From: Saccharibacillus alkalitolerans
GTDB lineage: Bacteria > Bacillota > Bacilli > Paenibacillales > Paenibacillaceae
Assembly (NCBI RefSeq): GCF_011090185.1
Contig: NZ_JAAFGS010000005.1
Span: forward strand, 230,024 to 294,023
DNA: 64,000 bases
Direction: 5' to 3'
Of the stretch, positions 43,378 to 50,758 are shown in pieces (positions within the stretch are counted from its first letter, which is position 1; each line of letters begins with the position of its first letter). A model generated the notes under the pieces. The model was not told the DNA's origin, did no database searches, and was given only the letters and a program-made list of their open reading frames with translations. A program made the position numbers and the translations under genes.

Positions 43378-45150
43378 TCAATTTCCGAGCGTCACTTCGC
43401 CGTATACGCGGGTATCCGCCCAGTACGGCAGATTTTTGTCGATCCAGCTCAGATACGTGTCGCGCCGGCCGTCGCCGTCGGAATCGTCGTTGGCGCTGGC
43501 GTTGAAGCCGATAACGTCTCCCGCCTGCGGCGTCAAAGCCGTATACGGAACGGCAAACTCCGCCGTATAGCCTCCCTCGCGCTGCACGACCGCGCTTCTT
43601 ACGTTCGACAGGTTGAAGCCTCTTATAGCGGATGACAGCGTATTGTCGTAACCGACGCGCAGCTGATAGTCGCCGACGGTGCGGGTTCCGTTTTTCGCGT
43701 TCAGCTCGTCGACCCACACTTCGACGGAGTCGCTATGCTCTTCCGCGCCCATCGCGTTCGGCGTGGCATCGGTCATTTCGAACAGATAATACAGCGCCAC
43801 GTTATCCCAGGCAATCCGGACGGTGCCCGTCGTGCCGTTGGGATCCGTGTTCAGCCGCAGCGGGGTAGCGTTGCTCCAAACGTCGTCGACCGCGCCGTCG
43901 ATATGCGGCGTGCCGCGAGCCGCGATGTAGCCGTCTTCCTCGCCGCCGCCCGGAGGCGCGGAATTCGGCAGGTCGCTGGTGACCTGCGCCTGCGATTGAT
44001 TGTACATCGCCGAACCTCCGGCGCCGTCCACCGTATTGCGCAGGAAGGAGAGCGTGCCCGTCACCGTCTTCAGGATGTGGATGCCGTGATTGGCCGGGTT
44101 GACGATTTCGTTCCGGCTGAACGATGCCTGGATGCTGGCGGAGCCCAGAATCAGGACGGCGCTGTCCGCCGAATCCGTAATCGTATTCCGTTCGAAAATC
44201 GCGTTTACGATGCTCGGTTCCTTGTAGGTCGCCTGCAGGCGGATACCGCCTTTTTCGGGAATGGCCGCATTCCGGCTGTCCCGGACGATTTCGTTGCGGC
44301 TGACTTTGAGGTTGCGCACCTCGTACGTCTGATAACTGCCCTCCGACGCGATGAAGATTCCCGCGCCGCCGGTATCGGCGATCCGATTGCGTTCGATCTC
44401 GACGTTCGTGCCGCCCGAGACGGTGATGCCCCGCGCATGCCCGCCGGCAACGTCGTTATTTGCGATTTTGACGTTTTTCACCCAGGTTCCGTTCTTTTCG
44501 TACGACACGACGGCGATCATATCGTCCCCGGTGTCCCTGCCCACATTGTTTTCGACTTTAATGTTTGCGGAGCCCCCCGTAATATGAATGCCGTCGGCGA
44601 GCGTATCGCGAACCGCGTTGCCTTTGATCGTTCCGTTCACGCCGTATACGATGATCCCCGCCGAAGAACCGCCTTCGATGACCGTATCGGTCACGGAAAA
44701 GTTCGATGCTTCCGGCGTGACGTGTACCCGGGCGGAGACGGAACTGGAGAGACGCGTGCTCACCGGAACGGTCGTCAGTTTCACCTTCCGGATATCGCTT
44801 CCGCTGCCGGCCAGCTGAACCGCCTGTTTCTGGGGATTGGTGCTGCGCAGTACCGAGGACTCTCCTTCGCCGATCAAGTCGACTCCGTTCAATACGATGA
44901 CGTCGCTGTATAAAAAGGTTCCGGAAGGTACGTAGACGCTCTTCCCCGCAGCCTTCGCCGCCGCGACGGCCTGACGGATCGCATCCAGATCATCCTTATC
45001 GTCGTCCGGCACGGCCCCGTAATCGGCAATCGAGACGGAACGTGCCGAAGCGCTCGCCGACTCCGCGGCAGGAAACGGGCCGCATAATGCGGCGGGCAGG
45101 GCAGCAATGGAAGCGGTCAACAGATAGGCAATCTTTCTCTTGATGGACAT
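43378..45150 (-). CDS. Secreted right-handed beta-helix protein (pectate lyase superfamily) with CBM9-like domain
   Basis: 590 residues. Signal peptide about 1-32; the mature protein begins with SVSIADYGAVPDDDKDD, the signature of the pectate-lyase-3/GH55-like beta-helix, with many N/D-rich helix rungs to about residue 395; then a Gly/Pro linker and a C-terminal CBM9-like domain (about 410-590; GTPHIDGAVDDVW, SDSVEVWVDE). It likely degrades or binds a plant or microbial polysaccharide outside the cell; the exact substrate is not visible. The ATG at 45150 follows AAAGGGGAG. A cre-like site just after its -10 box suggests repression by CcpA in the presence of preferred sugars. Confidence 0.82.
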   Translation of the reverse strand: MSIKRKIAYLLTASIAALPAALCGPFPAAESASASARSVSIADYGAVPDDDKDDLDAIRQAVAAAKAAGKSVYVPSGTFLYSDVIVLNGVDLIGEGESSVLRSTNPQKQAVQLAGSGSDIRKVKLTTVPVSTRLSSSVSARVHVTPEASNFSVTDTVIEGGSSAGIIVYGVNGTIKGNAVRDTLADGIHITGGSANIKVENNVGRDTGDDMIAVVSYEKNGTWVKNVKIANNDVAGGHARGITVSGGTNVEIERNRIADTGGAGIFIASEGSYQTYEVRNLKVSRNEIVRDSRNAAIPEKGGIRLQATYKEPSIVNAIFERNTITDSADSAVLILGSASIQASFSRNEIVNPANHGIHILKTVTGTLSFLRNTVDGAGGSAMYNQSQAQVTSDLPNSAPPGGGEEDGYIAARGTPHIDGAVDDVWSNATPLRLNTDPNGTTGTVRIAWDNVALYYLFEMTDATPNAMGAEEHSDSVEVWVDELNAKNGTRTVGDYQLRVGYDNTLSSAIRGFNLSNVRSAVVQREGGYTAEFAVPYTALTPQAGDVIGFNASANDDSDGDGRRDTYLSWIDKNLPYWADTRVYGEVTLGN

Positions 45151-45248
45151 GACGCAATCTCCCCTTTCGAATAATCGAATCTGTCGGCAAATCCGCATAA
45201 GCTTCAGGCCGTCCGCCTGTATGTCATCTCCCCTTCGCCATTCTTTTT

Positions 45249-45269
45249 TTAAAGCGCTTTCAAATTATA
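45249..45269 (-). promoter_or_regulatory. -10 box with overlapping cre-like CcpA site
   Basis: On the minus strand TATAAT (45264-45269) is followed directly by TGAAAGCGCTTTAA (45249-45262), close to the cre consensus TGTAAGCGCTTACA. A CcpA dimer there would cover the transcription start. No good -35 is seen, so the promoter may depend on an activator. Confidence 0.6.
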
Positions 45270-45398
45270 ATCCACGATGCTCCTTTACTCCGGGAAATGA
45301 CATAATATGTTAACCGTAAAAATTTGAAAGGTTCCGGTATCCCCTCTGCCGCGCCGTTTTGCTGCCTTCCTGCTGACGTTTTGCCGCAGTTAAACGCG

Positions 45399-45434
45399 AA
45401 AACGGGTCGGCCCCTTATTCGGCCAACCCGTTTT
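45399..45434 (-). terminator. Terminator overlapping the end of liaR
   Basis: Arms AAAACGGGTCGGCC and GGCCAACCCGTTTT with one mismatch; the liaR stop codon lies in the loop. The minus strand ends in TTTT. Confidence 0.75.
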
Positions 45435-46065
45435 TATAAGCGTAAATGGCTGCCTGCGTCCGGTCCTCCACACCCAGCTTGGACAGCAGATTGGTCACAT
45501 GGAACTTCACCGTTTTGATCCCGATAATGAGCTCGTCCGCGATCTCCTGGTTCGACTTGCCCTGCGCCAACAGCCGCAGCACTTCCATCTCGCGGTCGGT
45601 AAGATCTTCGTGCGGTGCCCGGACGGGCGCGGGAGCCCGGAAGCGGTCCATCATCTTGGCCGCAACCTGCGATTCGAGCACCGATTGGCCGCGCACCGCA
45701 GCCCGTATTGCGTCCGCCACTTCGTTCGCTCTCGAAGTCTTGAGCAAATAGCTGAACGCTCCGGCTTCGATCACGGGATACATTTTCTCGTCGTCCAGGT
45801 AGCTCGTCAGCACGATGACCTTGCAGTCGGGGCAGCTCTTCAGCACCTCCCGGGTCGCTTCGATGCCGTCCATGCCGTCCATGACCAGATCCATCAGGAC
45901 GACGTCGGGCTTGTACTGCTGCGCCAGACGCACGCCCTCTTCGCCGCCGCTCGCCTCTCCGACGACCTCGATGCCTTCCTCCGTATCGAGCACCGCGGCC
46001 AATCCGATCCGGACCATCTCATGGTCGTCGACGAGCAGCACGGTAATGAGTTCTTCCGTCTCCAT
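45415..46065 (-). CDS. liaR: Response regulator LiaR (NarL/LuxR family)
   Basis: 216 residues: receiver domain (1-120) with the acidic pocket Asp13-Asp14, phospho-acceptor Asp59 in VVLMDLVMDG and Lys near 109 in YLLKTSRA; a LuxR-type helix-turn-helix (about 148-210; LTDREMEVLRLLAQGKSNQEIADEL). Cytosolic transcription factor. Its start lies 2 bases after the stop of the histidine kinase gene. The order LiaF-LiaS-LiaR and adjacency to PspA genes identify it as the cell-envelope stress regulator, which in Bacillus responds to bacitracin, daptomycin and similar drugs. Confidence 0.9.
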   Translation of the reverse strand: METEELITVLLVDDHEMVRIGLAAVLDTEEGIEVVGEASGGEEGVRLAQQYKPDVVLMDLVMDGMDGIEATREVLKSCPDCKVIVLTSYLDDEKMYPVIEAGAFSYLLKTSRANEVADAIRAAVRGQSVLESQVAAKMMDRFRAPAPVRAPHEDLTDREMEVLRLLAQGKSNQEIADELIIGIKTVKFHVTNLLSKLGVEDRTQAAIYAYKNGLAE

Positions 46066-46067
46066 CG

Positions 46068-47132
46068 CTATTCTTCGCTCCCTCTCTGTTCCCCGCTCAC
46101 CAGCGGCACGGTTAACTCGATCCGGGTTCCTTTGCCCGGCGCGGTGATGTAGCGGATCGATCCGCCGATCTCGCTGACCCGCTCTTGCATCAGCGACAAG
46201 CCGTAGGAAGACTGCTTCTTCTCGTCCAGTTCGAAGCCGATTCCGTTATCTTTCAGCGACATGCGCAGCGCATCGCTGCGGCGGACGATCATGATCTCCA
46301 TCTTGTCGGCCTTCGCATGGCGAAGCGTGTTCGACAGCGCCTCCTGCACGATGCGGAACAGGTGATTCTCGATGCCTTTCACGAGCTCGAGCCCGGCATC
46401 CATGTCGAGCGTAATCTCCAACTGCGCTTTGGCCTGGATTTCCCGCACCAATTCGCTCAGTCCCTGATACAGCGGCTTGCCTTCCAGGTAGACCGGCCGG
46501 AGATGCAGCAGCAGCGCCCTCATCTCCGACTGGGCCACCGACGCCATCTCTTCGATCAGCTCCACCTGGCGTCTGGCCCGGGCCAGATCCTTTTCGAACG
46601 TCCGTCCCACGGCGGTCGCCGTCATCGAGATCGCGAACAGCTGCTGCGACACGGCGTCATGAAGTTCGCGGGCCAGGCGCTGCCGCTCTTCGACGATGGC
46701 CGATACGCGCGCCTGTTCGGCCAGTTGGGCGTTATGCGTCGAGAGGCGCTGCAGGGAGTTCACCTGCTCCTCCCACTTTTTCCCTACCCTCTCCAGCTGT
46801 TCCGCCAAGCCTTCCATCTCGCCGCCGATCGGCCAGACCGGCCGGGTCGGATTGCCCTTCTCCCACAGCAGCAGCGTGTCCTGCAGACGGTCGAACTGAA
46901 TTTTGGTCTGCATCGCCCGGTACAGCCCGTACAGCGCGCCTACGGAAAGACACACCGCCAGCACGGTCAAGCCCGCGCGAATCCTAAGCGGCCACGTATC
47001 CGGCACGTCCAGCAGGCCGTATGAATACAGGACGTATATCGCCGCCAGCAGCACGATAAGCGCAAGCAGCAGACCCGAACCGATCCCGCGGACAATCGTA
47101 TGGGATTTTTTAGTCTTTCCCGCTCCGTTCAC
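46068..47132 (-). CDS. liaS: Sensor histidine kinase LiaS-like
   Basis: 354 residues: two membrane helices (about 18-40 and 50-72) joined by a very short outer loop, a HAMP/coiled region, the dimerisation helix with the phospho-acceptor His158 in ARELHDAVSQQL, and an HATPase_c domain (about 245-345; VQEALSNTLRHA and DNGIGF). The almost absent outer loop marks an intramembrane-sensing kinase, which in the Lia system is held inactive by LiaF. A GTG start follows AAAAGGCACG. It lies 34 bases after liaF. Confidence 0.9.
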   Translation of the reverse strand: MNGAGKTKKSHTIVRGIGSGLLLALIVLLAAIYVLYSYGLLDVPDTWPLRIRAGLTVLAVCLSVGALYGLYRAMQTKIQFDRLQDTLLLWEKGNPTRPVWPIGGEMEGLAEQLERVGKKWEEQVNSLQRLSTHNAQLAEQARVSAIVEERQRLARELHDAVSQQLFAISMTATAVGRTFEKDLARARRQVELIEEMASVAQSEMRALLLHLRPVYLEGKPLYQGLSELVREIQAKAQLEITLDMDAGLELVKGIENHLFRIVQEALSNTLRHAKADKMEIMIVRRSDALRMSLKDNGIGFELDEKKQSSYGLSLMQERVSEIGGSIRYITAPGKGTRIELTVPLVSGEQRGSEE

Positions 47133-47166
47133 CGTGCCTTTTCACCGTCCCTCGATTTTTGCCCCT

Positions 47167-47814
47167 TTAGTTGATCCGGATATTCACGTCGCCGGCCGCA
47201 TACGCCATCGCGACCCGAACTTTTTGCTCGCTCCGCTCGTAACCCGGCGAACGCCACACGAATTTGTTTAACATTCCCGTCCGGGCTTCCCCTTCGAAGC
47301 TGACTTTTCCGTAACCGATAAACACATCGAACTCGATTCCGTATTCTTCGGGAAAAGTCAGGTCGGCGTCGCCGATCAGTCCCTGCAGGTGAATGACCGT
47401 ATCCGGCTCCGAAGGCAGCGCCAGCGAGAAATCGCAGTTGACGTCGCCGAACAAATGCCATAGGCTGACGTTTTCCGGCACCCACGGCTCGCGTTCGCGG
47501 TTAAGCTGCGAGACGAACTCCTGGCGCCGCATATAGGTTCTTCCGGCATGCAGCTCGCGCGCCCGCGCATAGAACACGCCGACCGAGAGAAGGATGCCGC
47601 CGACCATGATCACGATATGATCGAGCAGCAGCAGTCCGGCTCCGACGGCTAGACACTTATAGCCGAAGGAGGTCCGGTCCGCCCGCATGGTATAGATGCC
47701 GTAACACAGCACGAGGAGAGCGACCAGCGAAAGCGGACTGATCCACCTGCCCAGCAGCATCAGCATTCCCGCGCCGATCAGCACGATTGCCCAAGCGCGT
47801 TTTTTAGTTTTCAT
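47167..47814 (-). CDS. liaF: LiaF-like membrane inhibitor of LiaRS
   Basis: 215 residues: three to four membrane segments in the first 95 residues, then a soluble beta-rich domain (about 115-215; NVSLWHLFGDVNCDFSLALP, GDADLTFPEEYG). This is the LiaF/VraT layout; LiaF keeps LiaS off until wall damage occurs. The ATG at 47814 follows GGAGGAGGAGCGGC. It opens the liaFSR transcript, which is separated from the upstream pspA gene by a terminator at 47879-47913. Confidence 0.88.
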   Translation of the reverse strand: MKTKKRAWAIVLIGAGMLMLLGRWISPLSLVALLVLCYGIYTMRADRTSFGYKCLAVGAGLLLLDHIVIMVGGILLSVGVFYARARELHAGRTYMRRQEFVSQLNREREPWVPENVSLWHLFGDVNCDFSLALPSEPDTVIHLQGLIGDADLTFPEEYGIEFDVFIGYGKVSFEGEARTGMLNKFVWRSPGYERSEQKVRVAMAYAAGDVNIRIN

Positions 47815-47878
47815 GCCGCTCCTCCTCCTGCCGTGTTGGGTGTTCTGGATGTCGTGGATATCGGTTCCCAAGCGTAGC

Positions 47879-47913
47879 AAAAGCCATAACGGTATACGTA
47901 TACCGCATGGCTT
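47879..47913 (-). terminator. Terminator between pspA and liaF
   Basis: A hairpin with the perfect palindrome CGGTATACGTATACCG extended by AAGCCAT/ATGGCTT and followed on the minus strand by TTTT. Confidence 0.7.
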
Positions 47914-48055
47914 CGCCTGTGCCCGAATTCGCGCCCGGAGCGGAAGCCGCACTCTGGTTCATGCGGGACCGCGCCGGACAGCGAATCAGGAAATGAATTT
48001 CACGTTATTTGATCCCAACCCGATTCTACCACATCTCGAGCCGGCTGTGTTGCTC

Positions 48056-48775
48056 TTACTGCTCGTCGCCTTTGGTGAGCGAAGGCGAACTTTGTCCGCC
48101 GTTCAGCTTGTTCTTCAGCGCGTTCAGCTGCTCGTCGACTTGAAGCTGCTTCTGGGCGTCGACCGGGCTGATATACGCGGACGGGCGGCTCGATCCGCCG
48201 TAAGGCGATACGCGCATGACGTCGGCTTCCGCTTCCATCTGCATGATCTTCTCTTCCATCCGGCGGAAGCCCGACGAAGAGCTGCCTTTGTCGATCGCGT
48301 AGACCGGGTTGACCTGGGCCATCTGCTTTTTGGCTTTCGCCATTTGAGCGCGGGCTACCAGCTCGTTGCGCTTGTTGCGCATTTGGTAGAACTCGTCTTT
48401 CATTTCATGCAGCTGGCGCATCAGATCGGACACCTGCACTTCGGCCTGGTCATGCAGATCCTGGTACTCGGTAATTCTTTGATCGAAATAAATCTTTTCT
48501 TCCAGCAGCTTGCGAGCCGCTTCTTCCTGTCCGTTCGTCAGCGCGGCCGTCGCCTGCGATTCGCGCTGTCCGGACATCCGGTAAGCTTCTTCGAGGCGCT
48601 GCTTCATGCGGCGCTCGTTCGCCATCTGCTTCGCGACCGTCACTTCGGCCTGGTGGATTTCCTCTTCCATGTCGCGCAGGTATTGGTTCAGCATCACGAT
48701 CGGATCTTCCACCTTGTCCAGCAGTTCGTTTACCGATGCCTTCGTCATGTCGCGCAGTCTTTTGAATACTCCCAT
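48056..48775 (-). CDS. PspA/LiaH-family membrane-protecting protein, copy 1
   Basis: 239 residues, almost entirely coiled coil (about 25-190), beginning with the amphipathic membrane-binding helix [20 protein letters not shown]. The C-terminal 60 residues are Ser/Gly/Pro-rich and differ from Bacillus LiaH. PspA/IM30 proteins assemble into ESCRT-III-like rings that stabilise damaged membranes. It follows the PspC-domain gene with 1 base between stop and start and is followed by a terminator before liaF. Confidence 0.9.
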   Translation of the reverse strand: MGVFKRLRDMTKASVNELLDKVEDPIVMLNQYLRDMEEEIHQAEVTVAKQMANERRMKQRLEEAYRMSGQRESQATAALTNGQEEAARKLLEEKIYFDQRITEYQDLHDQAEVQVSDLMRQLHEMKDEFYQMRNKRNELVARAQMAKAKKQMAQVNPVYAIDKGSSSSGFRRMEEKIMQMEAEADVMRVSPYGGSSRPSAYISPVDAQKQLQVDEQLNALKNKLNGGQSSPSLTKGDEQ

Positions 48776-48776
48776 T

Positions 48777-49310
48777 TTATAAATCCCCTTTCTCGTTCAC
48801 GTTTTCGTATTTGGCAAGCTTTTGTTTGAGTTCTTCGAGTTCCTTCTTAAGCGCCTTCTTCTCGACGTCTTCCATCATGGCGTCGAGTCCGGAATCCGGA
48901 ACGTCGCGTTTTTTCAGCTCCGCCCGTGCCGGCTCGGGCCGACGGGGAGGAAACGGACGCTCGAACTCGCGTTCCGGACCGAGCGGTCTCGGCGAACGCG
49001 GATCGTGCGGCCCCCGAAAACGGGAATCGTACGGTTCGCGGTCGTAGGCGTTATCCGGACGATACGGATCGCGGGCATAAGGATCGCGGCCGTACGCGTC
49101 GGGTCCGTAAGGATAATACGGCGGCCCCGGTTCCTTCGGAATTACCAGCGAAGCGATAAAGTAAATCGGCAGCATCGCTCCGCTGGTCAGCGGGATGGCG
49201 ACAAGGAACAGAATGCGGAGCAGCGTAGGATTGACGCCGAATTCGCGCGCAAGTCCGCCGCAGAGTCCGGTTAGCATTCGGTCCTGGGTCGAGCGGTACA
49301 GTCTTTGCAT
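48777..49310 (-). CDS. PspC-domain membrane protein with coiled-coil tail
   Basis: 177 residues: a PspC domain in the first 60 residues ([20 protein letters not shown] and one or two membrane helices), a middle stretch very rich in Pro, Asp, Arg and Tyr (about 62-130, with [15 protein letters not shown] repeats), and a C-terminal coiled coil (about 135-172). PspC recruits or senses via PspA in other bacteria. Its coiled coil may bind the flanking PspA proteins. Lies between the two pspA genes with almost no spacing. Confidence 0.85.
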   Translation of the reverse strand: MQRLYRSTQDRMLTGLCGGLAREFGVNPTLLRILFLVAIPLTSGAMLPIYFIASLVIPKEPGPPYYPYGPDAYGRDPYARDPYRPDNAYDREPYDSRFRGPHDPRSPRPLGPEREFERPFPPRRPEPARAELKKRDVPDSGLDAMMEDVEKKALKKELEELKQKLAKYENVNEKGDL

Positions 49311-49316
49311 CCTCGC

Positions 49317-49988
49317 CTACTCCTTTCCTTCGTTGCGTTTCAATTTGTCTTTCAAACGGGCCATCTCTTGTTCGAGCAGGCTGCCGACTTCGCCGATCTG
49401 GCGAGAAGCTTCCTGTCCCAGCTTGCGGATATCGCGCAGGCTGTACGTTTCGTATTCGATCGAGGACATCTGATCGTCCAGCCGATCGAACATTTTCGGC
49501 ACGTCCGAACCGTAGCCGCCGCTGCGGCTGTTGAGGCGCTGCTGCAGACGAAGCGTCTCCATCCGGGCGTAGTAATATTGGCGTTTGTTATATACGGTCT
49601 GATATTCGTTTCTAAGTACGTTCAGCTGCTCGCCCAGCTCTCTAAGCGTATCCTGACTCTGCTCCCACAGTTCCAGGTATTGGCGCTCTTTTTCCTCGTA
49701 CAGCATCTTCTCCTGCAGAGCCAGCTTCGCGATCGATTCCTCTTCCGCTTTGAGCGCCAGCATCGCCTGTTCTTCGCGTTTCTCGCGCATCGAGGCGGCA
49801 TGGTCGACCTGCTGGCGGAGCTGCTTGCTGTGGTGCGCGCATTGATCGTGCAGGCGCTGCACCTCGCCGATCTCCTGCCGGGTCTCGACCAGAAACTGAT
49901 CGATGATCCGTACCGGGTCCTGGCTTTCTTCCAGCTTATCGTTAAGGGTAGCCAGCGTAATGTCTCTCATTCGTTTAAACATGCTCAT
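49317..49988 (-). CDS. PspA/IM30-family protein, copy 2
   Basis: 223 residues, long coiled coil (about 25-160) after the membrane-binding helix MSMFKRMRDITLATLNDKLE. It differs clearly from copy 1, so the two are not a recent duplication. The ATG at 49988 follows GGGAGGGAGAAACGCCGA. It precedes the PspC gene by 6 bases in the same operon. Confidence 0.88.
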   Translation of the reverse strand: MSMFKRMRDITLATLNDKLEESQDPVRIIDQFLVETRQEIGEVQRLHDQCAHHSKQLRQQVDHAASMREKREEQAMLALKAEEESIAKLALQEKMLYEEKERQYLELWEQSQDTLRELGEQLNVLRNEYQTVYNKRQYYYARMETLRLQQRLNSRSGGYGSDVPKMFDRLDDQMSSIEYETYSLRDIRKLGQEASRQIGEVGSLLEQEMARLKDKLKRNEGKE

Positions 49989-50063
49989 TCGGCGTTTCTC
50001 CCTCCCCTGCATGATTTCGGGCATTGCGACGTTTTTGCGGGAGCTTTCGGGCGGCCGCAGGCG

Positions 50064-50372
50064 TCAGCCTCCGAATCCGCTCCGGCTGCTCGAACTTTTT
50101 TTGCCGGAGATCCAGATGACGCCCGCCGCGATCAGCACGATGCCGAGCAGCGGCCCGATCAGCCAGGACAGCTTCGCCATCAGCATGCATCCGCCGACGA
50201 TCATCAGCAGCCAGCCCAGGAACGTTTTGCCGGTTTTGACTCCGTAGTACCCGAGCGCGAAGATCGCGGCCGCGAACAGGAATCCGACGACGCTCCCGAA
50301 CTTTCCGAACAGGATCAGTGCTCCCAGTACCACAAGTACGATAGCCGGGACATTAAGTTTCATGATTCTCAT
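50064..50372 (-). CDS. LiaI-like small membrane protein
   Basis: 102 residues with three or four closely packed hydrophobic segments and a Ser-rich end (KKSSSSRSGFGG). This matches the LiaI/LiaF-transmembrane-type proteins that anchor PspA/LiaH at the membrane in Bacillus. The ATG at 50372 follows AAAGGCGG. First firm gene of the psp operon, divergent from mprF. Confidence 0.75.
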   Translation of the reverse strand: MRIMKLNVPAIVLVVLGALILFGKFGSVVGFLFAAAIFALGYYGVKTGKTFLGWLLMIVGGCMLMAKLSWLIGPLLGIVLIAAGVIWISGKKSSSSRSGFGG

Positions 50373-50413
50373 TAACTTTTCACCGCCTTTCGTGAATCAA
50401 TTTCCTTATGGCT

Positions 50414-50578
50414 TTATTCTAGACCTTCGCGCCTTTTCGCAACACGGGCCGGGGGCGGTTTTTGAACCTGGACCTGAGGCGGGGAACCAACTGGACCGGG
50501 AAGCGTATATAAAAGACGAATCGGGTAATGGCAGTGGAAAGCTTCCTTTAACGCGTCGATAAGATTGAGAAGCATCCG
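50414..50578 (-). CDS. Possible small protein ahead of the psp operon
   Basis: An ATG at 50578 preceded by GGATCGG opens 54 codons. The first 33 residues could form an amphipathic helix (MLLNLIDALKEAFHCHYPIR), the rest is Pro- and basic-rich. Its composition is protein-like but the binding site is weak and its end overlaps the presumed promoter of the LiaI-like gene. It may be chance. Confidence 0.28.
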   Translation of the reverse strand, partial: RMLLNLIDALKEAFHCHYPIRLLYTLPGPVGSPPQVQVQKPPPARVAKRREGLE

Positions 50579-50662
50579 ATCCGGCGTCCGGCGGCGGCCC
50601 CGGCTCGGAACGCGATCGCACGACGAACGCTTCGCGTCCAAAAAGGTTACAAAGATGTTTGG

Positions 50663-50691
50663 TTCGGAAAAAGGGCTTTTTATGTTAAGAT
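50663..50691 (+). promoter_or_regulatory. Weak candidate promoter for mprF
   Basis: TTCGGA, a 17-base spacer and TAAGAT, about 70 bases ahead of the mprF start. The -35 is poor. The 386 bases between the LiaI-like gene and mprF hold this, the possible small gene, and no other element I can identify. Confidence 0.35.
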
Positions 50692-50758
50692 TTATTGAAC
50701 GTATGCCGATGGAAATAACTGTATGGATTTAATTCTTACCGAAATTGTGGGTGACTTC

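Noticed and set aside
45399..45434. Possible riboswitch or attenuator at the end of liaR
   Set aside because: The hairpin with a T-run behind a stop codon is explained as an intrinsic terminator.
47890..47905. Perfect palindrome CGGTATACGTATACCG as an operator for liaF
   Set aside because: Longer arms on both sides and a following T-run show it is the stem of a terminator after pspA.
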